Source of the DNA: Proales similis
Taxonomy: Eukaryota; Rotifera; Eurotatoria; Ploima; Proalidae
DNA: 64,000 nucleotides
Direction: 5' to 3'
Assembly (NCBI GenBank): GCA_019059635.1
Contig: JAGVRJ010000005.1
Location: forward strand, 1 to 64,000
A program made the translations under genes and the position numbers. The notes below the pieces were generated by a model. That model worked only from the letters and a program-made list of their open reading frames with translations. It was not told the DNA's origin and made no database searches. Numbering within the stretch: position 1 is the stretch's first letter; the number at the start of each line of letters is the position of its first letter. Shown here piece by piece: positions 1-8,142 of the stretch.

Positions 1-568
1 AACCCTAAAACCTAAAAACCTAAACCCTAAACCTAACCTAAACCTAAACCTAAACCTAAACCTAAACCTAAACCTAAACCTAAACCTAAACCTAAAACCC
101 TAAACCTAAAAAACCCTAAACCTAAACCTAAACCTAAACCTAAAACCTAAACCTAAACCCTAAACCTAAACCCTAAACCTAAACCTAAACCCTAAACCCT
201 AAACCCTAAACCTAAACCTAAACCTAAACCCTAAACCTAAACCTAAACCCTAAACCTAAACCTAAAAACCTAAACCCTAAACCCTAAACCTAAACCCTAA
301 ACCTAAAACCTAAACCTAAACCCTAAACCTAAAACCTAAACCTAAACCCTAAACCTAAACCTAAACCAAACCTAAACCTAAACCTAAACCTAAACCCTAA
401 ACCTAAACCCTAAACCTAAACCTAAACCTAAACCTAAACCTAACCCTAAACCCTAACCTAAACCCTAAACCTAAACCCTAAAACCTAAACCTAAACCTAA
501 ACCTAAACCTAAACCTAAAACCCTAAACCTAAACCCTAAAAACCTAAACCCTAAACCTAAACCCTAAA
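1..568. repeat. Terminal telomeric repeat array (C-rich strand)
   Basis: The array is an irregular mixture of 6-base CCTAAA and 7-base CCCTAAA units, with occasional extra A or a missing C, and runs from base 1 without interruption. It is the C-rich strand read inward from a chromosome end, so the G-rich 3' overhang strand would be TTTAGG/TTTAGGG. The array ends inside the reading frame of the neighbouring protease ORF. The unit mix is not the plain TTAGGG of most animals nor the TTAGG of many arthropods. Confidence 0.95.
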
Positions 569-1822
569 ACCTTCTCTTTTTGTTGCCCGTTGAACGCTAT
601 CTCTTTCACGTTCTAGGCTCCGAAAATCGCTGTCATGCTCTCTTTTTACTCGCTTAAGTTCACTGTTTCGGGATCTTTCTTGCTCCGCGAAAACAATTGA
701 ACTTCTTGCAACCCTTTTACGTTCCCTGTCAACTTGCCTTATGGTTTGTTCCGATTTAGGTCTTCCTCGGCTTGTTCTTATATTTTGATTTATGCTGCCG
801 TTTTCGTCTTCATCATCGTTGCGATCCAATGAGTAAAAAAGAGTTGTTTTAAACCCATCTTGCTTAGGCCTTTCGATTGCTGAAGTTATGGAATCATTTG
901 CCAAAATCCAATGATTGTCAAGTGGATGTTTAAGCTCTGCAGTGTAATGTCCATTTGTTGAATCAATTGTTTGAAACTTGATCACAGAGCACAAATGGAG
1001 TTGTTGAGTAGATGTATCATGTGAAGGAAGGTCGACTGTAGAGGAAATTGGCATTTCACAATCAGTCGAGTTCAGGTAGTTTACTTGTAAAATTACAACT
1101 CTGCTTTTTAATTTCTTTATCACTCTGGCAGAACCGTTTCGTTTGCAAACGGGACAAAAGTATGGCTGACATTGTTGATTGATTCGAGAGTGTCTATTGC
1201 CAGGACAACAGCATGATGCTATTGTTTGGGATGCTAATTTCTCAGAAATCAATTGATCGATGCATGTGTTGATTGTCGCATCCAAAACTAACATATCAGA
1301 GTAATTGCTTCTTGCCACATGGCCGCGGAAATCGCAAATAGTCTGGGTTTCATATTTGAAAAAGTAGCTTTGGGTAAACGCCGGAAAAAATTCTGAAAAG
1401 TATTCGTTTTCCTCGAGTTCATTAGAAATTTTTTCCAACAACAGGCACATAAACTCATTTGAGTCGCCTTGACTCCCTTTTTGGCATGCTTGAGGAAAAG
1501 TGTTTTGCGATTGTTCAATAAAAAGTTTTAGACTTTGATCCTGGGATTCATTTTTCAAAATCGAAATTGTCAAGGCGAGCAAGCTATGCAGCATCGGCAG
1601 CCTCAGAATAAATTCGGTATTGATATTAAATTCATAGTTGTTAACAAGTTCTTTGCAATAATGATCGACTGACCAAATAGACTTGATCACAGAATTCATA
1701 AAACAAGTGTTTCCCAGGTTTTTCAGTGGATAATCAATCAGTTTTAGCATCATTGCTGGAAGTGAGTCCATCCAAAGATCGCTATTCGATTCCAAGCTAG
1801 TGATTCTGATAGAGCTTGACAT
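557..1822 (-). CDS. Ubiquitin-specific protease (peptidase C19), mobile-element associated, telomere-truncated
   Basis: This intronless 421-residue ORF encodes a USP-family deubiquitinase, a papain-fold cysteine protease that cleaves ubiquitin isopeptide bonds. Residues about 35-50 carry the Cys box (NLGNTCFMNS, catalytic Cys at TC), and the His box is GHYTAEL near residue 293. Between them are paired cysteines (CCCPGNRH, CPVCKR) that could form the zinc finger common in USPs. The last 70 residues are Arg/Lys/Glu rich (RERKRVARSS, RERDSVQR), a composition I know from linker regions of animal Helitron/Helentron polyproteins. The final codons (G-F-R-V and the TAG stop) are encoded by telomeric repeat, so the natural 3' end is missing. 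It lies about 0.9 kb from a PIF1-helicase fragment on the same strand, which suggests a mobile-element origin. A host USP cut by telomere addition is the alternative. Confidence 0.75.
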   Translation of the reverse strand: MSSSIRITSLESNSDLWMDSLPAMMLKLIDYPLKNLGNTCFMNSVIKSIWSVDHYCKELVNNYEFNINTEFILRLPMLHSLLALTISILKNESQDQSLKLFIEQSQNTFPQACQKGSQGDSNEFMCLLLEKISNELEENEYFSEFFPAFTQSYFFKYETQTICDFRGHVARSNYSDMLVLDATINTCIDQLISEKLASQTIASCCCPGNRHSRINQQCQPYFCPVCKRNGSARVIKKLKSRVVILQVNYLNSTDCEMPISSTVDLPSHDTSTQQLHLCSVIKFQTIDSTNGHYTAELKHPLDNHWILANDSITSAIERPKQDGFKTTLFYSLDRNDDEDENGSINQNIRTSRGRPKSEQTIRQVDRERKRVARSSIVFAEQERSRNSELKRVKREHDSDFRSLERERDSVQRATKREGFRV

Positions 1823-2367
1823 TTCTTCAGTGAGAATTTTTTCAATCTTCTAAAACAAAAAAAAATTCAGTATAATATGGAAAAAAAAATATAAAATGCC
1901 GCTTTAGGAATGACCCTTTCAAAACCGAATGGTCAAAATTTTTTTTATCTAAGTAGGTCAGCAATTTATCTCCTGTCAAATTTGATGAAAAGAATTCTTA
2001 TCTTATCTTTCCTGCAATCGTAACAGCTGTGATAAGGATATGTTCTCAGTGTATATGCCAAATTATTAAGCATGGGGATAATTCTCGAAATCTTTGAAGG
2101 CTTGCCGAATCTGGCTGCCAGCGAGCCTTGTCTCGACCGTGGTGCCATTCGAAAGCTCTTGTCATGAAGAATCTAACAAAATTAAATTTATTGTCAAACG
2201 ATGAGATTTGGGTCACCTTTGCTTGGAAATGTGGCTACAAGTGTTTCCATTCAAATGACACAAGATTGTTTTTCCCAAATTTTAGAAAACTATCGTTTTC
2301 AGACCTCCAAGCTTCTATTAAAAGCTCTTATTTGCTCAATTATGAAAAATAAAAATTTTTGCCCCAA
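1823..2367. other. Subtelomeric spacer without a recognised gene
   Basis: AT-rich sequence between the protease ORF and the first (GTCY)n repeat unit. Short ORFs are present in several frames but none resembles a known protein or continues across plausible splice sites. It may be the decayed middle of the mobile element whose protease and helicase flank it. Confidence 0.4.
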
Positions 2368-2514
2368 CAGGATTTAAACCCAGGGTGCAAGGTCGGACCC
2401 AACCCAACTTGATCGGGTAAATGCCATTCGCTCGCGAAATCGACCTACTGGTCCTACTAGTCTACAGGCAAAATCCTGGCCTCGTACGACTTTCCGTTCG
2501 AGAGTTTTCGTCTG

Positions 2515-2550
<36 letters not shown>

Positions 2551-2611
2551 CCACGAGTGTTTATAACACCTTCAGCGAAGCTTGGAGGTAACCTAAACCC
2601 TAAACCCTAAT
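2368..2611. repeat. Subtelomeric repeat unit A with (GACA)n and telomere-like end
   Basis: The unit contains TACGACTTTCCGTT at 2485, then the microsatellite GGAC(GGAC)(AGAC)n at 2514-2550, then a segment reading CGAGTGTTTATAACACCTTC and GGAGGTAACC. It ends in telomere-like AACCTAAACCCTAAACCCTAA at 2590-2610. The same core recurs in unit B. On the minus strand the microsatellite is (GTCY)n, the tract described in Helentron-associated elements such as DINE-1. A degenerate tRNA B-box-like string (minus strand GGGTTTAAATCC) lies at its left edge. Confidence 0.75.
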
Positions 2612-2755
2612 GCGACTATGCTACAGCCAAAATTTGAGTTGCATACGACTTTCCGTTCTCGAGTTATCGTCTGGACGGACAGACGGACGGACGGACGGAC
2701 GGACACGAGTGTTTATAACACCTTCAGCGAAGCTTGGAGGTAACCTAAACCCTTA
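2612..2755. repeat. Subtelomeric repeat unit B with (GACG)n and telomere-like end
   Basis: Second copy of the unit A core: TACGACTTTCCGTT at 2644, a (GGAC)n tract at 2673-2704, then the same CGAGTGTTTATAACACCTTC segment and GGAGGTAACCTAAACCC. The telomere-like tail is shorter (about 2742-2752). The repeat overlaps the 3' end of the helicase ORF, so the helicase's last residues are repeat-encoded rather than native. Confidence 0.75.
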
Positions 2756-3254
2756 TTCTTGGGAACATCTTTTGATCTATTGATGAAAAGAAAGCCTGGT
2801 TTCTCTGATATTTTGTTTTTGTTGAATAATCTTATATTTTCGTTAGTATGAAACATATAAACAGCATCCAAAGGAATCTGAGTTGAACTGTGAACGATAC
2901 GCGAATCGAACATTTCAACTTCGTCGTCTGATAAACCAAGAATACCAGAGTTTCCAAGTGTATTTAAGGCTTTTGCAAAAAAATTATTTTCGGCTTGCCT
3001 CATTATTTTTGTTAACTGAAATATTTGAAACTCCTTCCAAAGATTGTTTCCGACTAATTTGCTGTAAGCATTTCTTTCGTCTGGTTCAAAACACCATGAA
3101 TCCATGACCGGCTGGAGCTGATTAAAATCTCCGAAAAGGACAACTGATTTACCACCAAATGGCATCTCATTGTCAAATATTTGTTGCAGTCGCATATTAA
3201 CTTGATTAAATAGTTTTGAGCCTACAAGAGAGATTTCATCTATTAAAACAACCT
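2753..3254 (-). pseudogene. PIF1-type (Helitron-class) DNA helicase fragment
   Basis: The open frame encodes the middle of a PIF1/Helitron superfamily 1 helicase: Walker B-like VVLIDEISLVG at about 3226-3252, motif III GDFNQLQPV, and LTKIMRQAEN typical of motif IV. Upstream of VVLIDE the frame changes abruptly to an unrelated repeat (3255 onward), so the Walker A half is missing. Downstream the frame runs into repeat unit B and stops in it. It is thus a truncated copy, about 165 residues. It lies on the same strand as the USP ORF, and both are consistent with remnants of a rolling-circle (Helentron-like) transposon. A domesticated helicase is unlikely given both ends are lost. Confidence 0.8.
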
Positions 3255-3535
3255 TAAAAATTGCAAAAATGATCCGATTGGGCCAAATTTTTGCATGTGT
3301 TTATATTTTGCACCTACAACAACACCCTCAAAATTTGGTAAGCTTCCGATGCTCCAAAAAAAAGTTGTACCGATTTGCCGCCTCCGGGATTCGAACCTCG
3401 ACCGCCAAAATGCGCCAAAACTCAACATGCTCCGATTTGGCTCAAATTTTGGCAGCAAGTGCGGAAACTCAATTCTAGTCGATTGCCAAAGTTTCATTTT
3501 CATCCGACTTTCCGTTCTCGAGCTCGCGTGAAGCG
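3255..3535. repeat. Repeat C with tRNA-like B box and the shared TTTCCGTTCTCGAG motif
   Basis: This inserted segment interrupts the helicase. On the minus strand it contains GGTTCGAATCC (3387-3397), an exact match to the tRNA T-arm/B-box consensus, flanked by GC-rich sequence. It ends with CCGACTTTCCGTTCTCGAG at about 3502, the motif also found near the (GTCY)n tracts of units A and B. It may be a tRNA-related SINE or a third, diverged member of the unit A/B family. No complete cloverleaf or A box was found by eye. Confidence 0.5.
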
Positions 3536-4626
3536 CGCAGGTTACCTTTTTTTAATTGCTTTAATGCATGAAGTTCGCGCTCTTTCGAATAAGTTAGTCA
3601 AAGTAACCCTTTGGATTGATTGGATTGATCTCCTTCTTGGTTTATTCGAATTGATTGTCTGATTGAATCTATTTTCGTTGTAAAATTCATTCTAATGCTA
3701 TCCTTGGTTTCGTGTCTGCATATTGGATTCCTTTGCGTGCCCATATGACAATTGATTTGTGGTGTCTCTTTTATCCCTTTCAGATCCCTACTCATCAACT
3801 CGGCATTAGGGTTTAGGTTTTATTTGAAGCCAATAAGATAATTTCAAAGTTATTGAATATATTTATTAAATCGAGAAAAATTAATAGTGGTTGCCTCAGC
3901 ATCACTTGCACAATCAATCCTTTGTGCAAGATAGGGTAGTTACGACTTGAGGGCGAAATTCATGGCTTCATTGTGATTTATACCTCAATTAAATCCGCCG
4001 TGAAAGGCGGCTGGAAGGGTCATAACTAATTCGCCCGGTTTTTGAATGATCTTTAAATCAAACACCGTATAACAGGTAAGTTTGAGACATTTTAATGAAA
4101 AAATTGTTACCTTTGTGACAGCTTCCCCTTGCTGTCGCCTCTGTCGCTCCCCGACTAACTGGGCACTCAGTTTGGTAAGGGTTTTATTCTTTTTAACTTT
4201 AAACTAATACACGTCTTGGCCGAACCGATGACGAGCTATATATATATATATCACCAGGCGGGAGTGATCACTCCGCCACTATCCACACACCCCTCCCACG
4301 TGCAACTGTACTGAGTTGGCTACGAGGGCGGACTGCAGAAAGTGGCGTAAGGGAGGAGACCATGTCGCAGTCCGCGGCTGCAACAGTTGTTTCAAATTGT
4401 TTGAGTAATTTTTGTAACAACAGGCCATATTTCAAACAATCTTTTTCCCTCCAATTAAAAACTTTGTTATATTTTTTTTTGTTTTATTTAGTGCATTTAT
4501 GCGTTAGCGTTAACGCACGTCAAAAGCGTGTGTTGGTCTTAATGCACGGTTTTACTTAACGCACTTAACAATCACTGACAATGACAAGTACGGTGCTTAT
4601 TTAAATTTAAAAAAATTTAAACAGAG
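3536..4626. other. Subtelomeric non-coding stretch with inverted telomere-like island
   Basis: No gene is recognised here. Visible landmarks are an inverted telomere-like string TTAGGGTTTAGGTTT at 3806-3820 (opposite orientation to the chromosome end), a (TA)n run at about 4237-4251, a perfect 14-bp palindrome GGAGTGATCACTCC at 4261-4274, and clustered GTTAACGCAC-like motifs at about 4500-4565. The last could be the end of an old insertion, but no terminal repeats could be paired. Confidence 0.5.
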
Positions 4627-6978
4627 TTAGCTGTCTTGCGTTGTCTGATTTTTTTCATTACTTTCCTTTTGTTTTAAACCTAATATTTTCTTGAAATACG
4701 GATTGTAAAAATACAGAAGTAGAAAATTTTCAAAGAAAGAGAAAGCATAGAAAAATTTGGTAATTTGGAAAAGGGTAGGACAGGCAGAGGCGTTCGGTTG
4801 TTTAAGCAATGAACACATAGGGAAAAAGCGTGGATTAATTGTAAATGCTATCCAAAATACCGAGAGAAGCAATTCTGGTAGCTTAAAAAATAATGAAAAA
4901 AAGCCATTGAGGACAATCATGTGAGTAATGCGTTTTTCTGCTTTTTCCTTAGTTTGCTCATTTCGGCGGCGTCGAAAGCTACACAAAAGGCGTAAATCGA
5001 TCGAAATATTCAAAATCGTAAATAAAATATTGCCCAGAATCATGTTTAAGAAGTATAGCACTCTTAAATATATATTTTGGTTCAGTAAATCAAGGTTTAC
5101 ATGATTTAAATAGTCGAATGAGTCTTCATTTATAATAAGTACGTTAAAGCGTTCGTTTACCAGCAGCTTAATGATACTCAGGGCTAAAGAAAACCCAAAG
5201 GCTGAATAAGCTACTCTTTTTACCTTTGCGTTACGTAGCTTGGGCCAACATTCAAGATTTATGGCATATCGGTATAAAACATAAAAGGTGTTTGTTATAT
5301 TAGCTGTAAGTCTAAATGAATTTTCAAAAAAGCTTTCGACCACCAGGTAGAATAACTGTCCTAAATGTACCGATGCTAGAGATGAACAATATATTCCTTG
5401 AAAAGCGATACAAGCAGTGATTGGGCTGAGCATAAAAATCCCAGCTTGAACCATTTGAAAGCATGAATTGATATAGATATAGTCCCACATGCGTCGGTTT
5501 TTATCAGTGAGTTTATTTCTACGATATTCCGGCGACTTTTTAGCTGATCGAAAAGCAACTATTATGATTACGTTGACTAGCATACCAAAGAAAGAGATAA
5601 CAGGGCGAAAATAAACACTTAGCCAGTATTCAAGATACTTGAATGAAAGTACCATATCATAAAAAGCAAACTGGATTTCTGGTTCCATAAGATTGAATTC
5701 ACATTTGAGACCAAGCCTTTCAAAATTGCATTTATTAATCATGTGTTCTCTATCACACTTGATCCATGGATCTCTGTAGTAATATTCAGTCCTTGAATAT
5801 ATATAAAACTTTTCCAAAATAAACAAAAAAGTACAAGAGCAGCTCATTTCTCCTTGGCGTTCCAAAAAATATCCCGCCATAGATATTTCTAAAGATTTGT
5901 TATAATAATGGAAATACAGGCAAAAGTCCTCCTCCCTAAAAATATTGTTTTCTCTGACTGCTTCAGAATCAATTTGGTAAAGATATTCGTACTGATAAGT
6001 TTCTCTCATTTTAACATATTCTTCTTCTCTGGATGACACATTAAGTGGAGGTTTAGCCGATTCAAATACTAATAAAAGAAACGGTTCGGCTAAACGTGTG
6101 TCACACAAATCGAGCCATTCTATATTCTGATGTAAGAACTGCCGCAGTTTCATCAGTTTTAGTTTTATTGTTTCAATCATCGACTCCACGAAAACTTTTG
6201 AATCAAATTTTTTTATCAATCCGCTTATTGTTACTTCTTTGGTTTGAGTGAATACTCTACCGTCAAAAAGATGATCATTGAAGTCAATAGCATACGCAAT
6301 TACTTCCAGCTCTCTTATGTTACTATTTAAAGCCTTGGATGACCAGTTGGCACTCTTGAATATACCAAACAAATTTTGACGAATAAGTGAGTTCTCGATA
6401 TATTCGATCGCTAGTAGATAAATATTAGCATTATAAAATATCAAATCACAAGTATTTAGGGAAAAGATACAGCCCTCTTTGAGTTTAAATACCAGCTTCG
6501 AAGAAATTTTAAATACAGGCTCAAATTCAGATTGCGGGCATCCATTAATATCCACCAACTTGCCAATCAGTTTAAAATGAGTTTGGCTCAAGTAGACATG
6601 GCTAACGATATTTTCAACGTTTCCTAATCGAAAATTCTGATCAAGGCCAGATAAACCGAACACGGTCGTGTGAAAAGCATCGACTTTTCGAATACATGAC
6701 GGATTAATTTCAACTGCGTTATTAATTGTTATATTTTGCTGCGGTAAGGTTCCCTTCCAGAATTTCAAGTTTAAAAAATATTTAACAAACGGATAGCGAC
6801 AGCAGTTAATTATAAGATTTTGTTGATAATTATTGAACCACTGTGAATCATGGAAACTGCATTCAACTTTGATATTACAAAAAGCTTTGAGTTCTACTGA
6901 AGTCTTGGCTAAACAAGATGTTTCAGAACGGATAATAAGCAATGCAAAAGAAAGAAATCGAAAATATAATAAATTCAT
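4627..6978 (-). CDS. Orphan seven-transmembrane receptor with a long extracellular domain
   Basis: A single open frame of 783 residues starts with a signal peptide (LLYFRFLSFALLIIRSE). An extracellular region of about 430 residues follows, with many Asn-linked glycosylation sites and scattered cysteines. Short hydrophobic periodicities such as SNIRELEVIAYAIDFN suggest a leucine-rich or beta-solenoid-like fold. A CSCTFLF...KC..C motif precedes the membrane part. From about residue 458 there are seven hydrophobic segments (first RPVISFFGMLVNVIIIVAF), then a Lys-rich cytoplasmic tail. The classic DRY and NPxxY motifs are not obvious, though YFYNPYFKKIL after TM7 resembles a rhodopsin-type helix 8 junction. 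I recall large families of such receptors in monogonont rotifers. No introns are needed, unusual for this window. The ligand is unknown. Confidence 0.7.
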   Translation of the reverse strand: MNLLYFRFLSFALLIIRSETSCLAKTSVELKAFCNIKVECSFHDSQWFNNYQQNLIINCCRYPFVKYFLNLKFWKGTLPQQNITINNAVEINPSCIRKVDAFHTTVFGLSGLDQNFRLGNVENIVSHVYLSQTHFKLIGKLVDINGCPQSEFEPVFKISSKLVFKLKEGCIFSLNTCDLIFYNANIYLLAIEYIENSLIRQNLFGIFKSANWSSKALNSNIRELEVIAYAIDFNDHLFDGRVFTQTKEVTISGLIKKFDSKVFVESMIETIKLKLMKLRQFLHQNIEWLDLCDTRLAEPFLLLVFESAKPPLNVSSREEEYVKMRETYQYEYLYQIDSEAVRENNIFREEDFCLYFHYYNKSLEISMAGYFLERQGEMSCSCTFLFILEKFYIYSRTEYYYRDPWIKCDREHMINKCNFERLGLKCEFNLMEPEIQFAFYDMVLSFKYLEYWLSVYFRPVISFFGMLVNVIIIVAFRSAKKSPEYRRNKLTDKNRRMWDYIYINSCFQMVQAGIFMLSPITACIAFQGIYCSSLASVHLGQLFYLVVESFFENSFRLTANITNTFYVLYRYAINLECWPKLRNAKVKRVAYSAFGFSLALSIIKLLVNERFNVLIINEDSFDYLNHVNLDLLNQNIYLRVLYFLNMILGNILFTILNISIDLRLLCSFRRRRNEQTKEKAEKRITHMIVLNGFFSLFFKLPELLLSVFWIAFTINPRFFPMCSLLKQPNASACPTLFQITKFFYAFSFFENFLLLYFYNPYFKKILGLKQKESNEKNQTTQDS

Positions 6979-8142
6979 GAGAATTCTTAAATAAGGCTTA
7001 GCTTTAGTGACAATATTTTCTGGTTTGATAAAATATTTACCGTATATTCAATGGTCCCAATTAAAATAACCATATCAATTATATTTAAGGAAGAGTAAGC
7101 TATTCGATACCCTAACAATTGCGTTCTTTAAAAACGTATTACAATCGAAGTCGTTAAGGTCCAGCCTCTTGCAAGATTGATTTTCAAAAATTTAATACTG
7201 TTTCATAAACAACCTCTCTAGCAGTGAATTAAACATGCGCGGGAAAAAGAAATTCTATACAACATTCGTCGCTTTTAACGATAATATCTTCTGGTATCCT
7301 TTAATTTTAATTGATTTGTCGAAACCCTTACGCTAAGAAAACATTCATCCTCCTGAAATAATAAAATAACAACAGAGAAAAAAATCCTTATAATATTTCA
7401 AGCCAGCTTGTAAATTGGAACCAAAAATTAATTTATGAACAACAAGGCTTTTCTTAGCTAAAAGGACAAACAGAAATCTTCTTTGAAAAAATTAGCTCAC
7501 TATAATAATAAAGACGAATTTAAAGCTTAAAATGGGAGGTTGGTTTTGCTTTTGCTCGGTTAATAAGTATTCATATTTTATTCTTAAATTAATAATCAAC
7601 AATTATGAGCTGTACTTTAGATCGAACCACTTTTTGAATAAATTGCTGAGTTACTTCAAACAAACTTTTGAATTAAAATGTTTTATGTCTTTCGTCCTAA
7701 GAATAAAATTCCTCTATTCACTTATTATTAATAGAGGATATATCTTAACCCTTTTCGCATTCTTATTAGAGGTGTCTTATTTAGAATAGATACTTATTAT
7801 GATAATTTAGCTTATGAGTTATCCGTTTTGTTTGCTTGATTACACCAATTGCTCATGTGCACTAAGGCTCTTTTATGTAGAATTTAGCGAGCCATTTTTA
7901 AGTCACATTGCCGAAACTCGAACTGTGGTCCGAGGTTTCAGACTGATAAGCCCTATCATAACAATTCTTTTGGTTGATAAAGCAAATATTTTTACTCAGC
8001 ACAGTATAATCTAGACTAATTCGGGGCTTCTACATTCATTGACACCGTAATTTACTGGAACCGAAACATAGTTCGGCTCAGCTTAAGGTTTAGTTTACCA
8101 GATATTTGTACTAAACTTCTCTTATATTCTGGTGTATTTAGG
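6979..8142. other. Divergent intergenic region, no gene recognised
   Basis: AT-rich DNA between the receptor on the minus strand and SPTLC2 on the plus strand. Short ORFs at 7532-7789 and 7814-8014 encode low-complexity hydrophobic peptides without recognisable similarity and are probably chance. It should contain both promoters. Confidence 0.5.

Noticed and set aside
1288-1518. Minus-strand frame with a Met start inside the protease gene
   Set aside because: It overlaps the USP in another frame and has no similarity to known proteins.
3269-3662. Overlapping short frames on both strands in repeat C
   Set aside because: Several frames are open in the same low-complexity repeat, none with protein-like composition.
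3880-4080. Possible ribosomal RNA remnant in the subtelomere
   Set aside because: A string resembling the end of 18S antisense (GTTACGACTT) occurs, but the flanks do not match rRNA.
7532-8014. Possible small membrane proteins
   Set aside because: Short, Phe/Leu/Asn-rich frames in AT-rich DNA with no conserved motif; likely chance.
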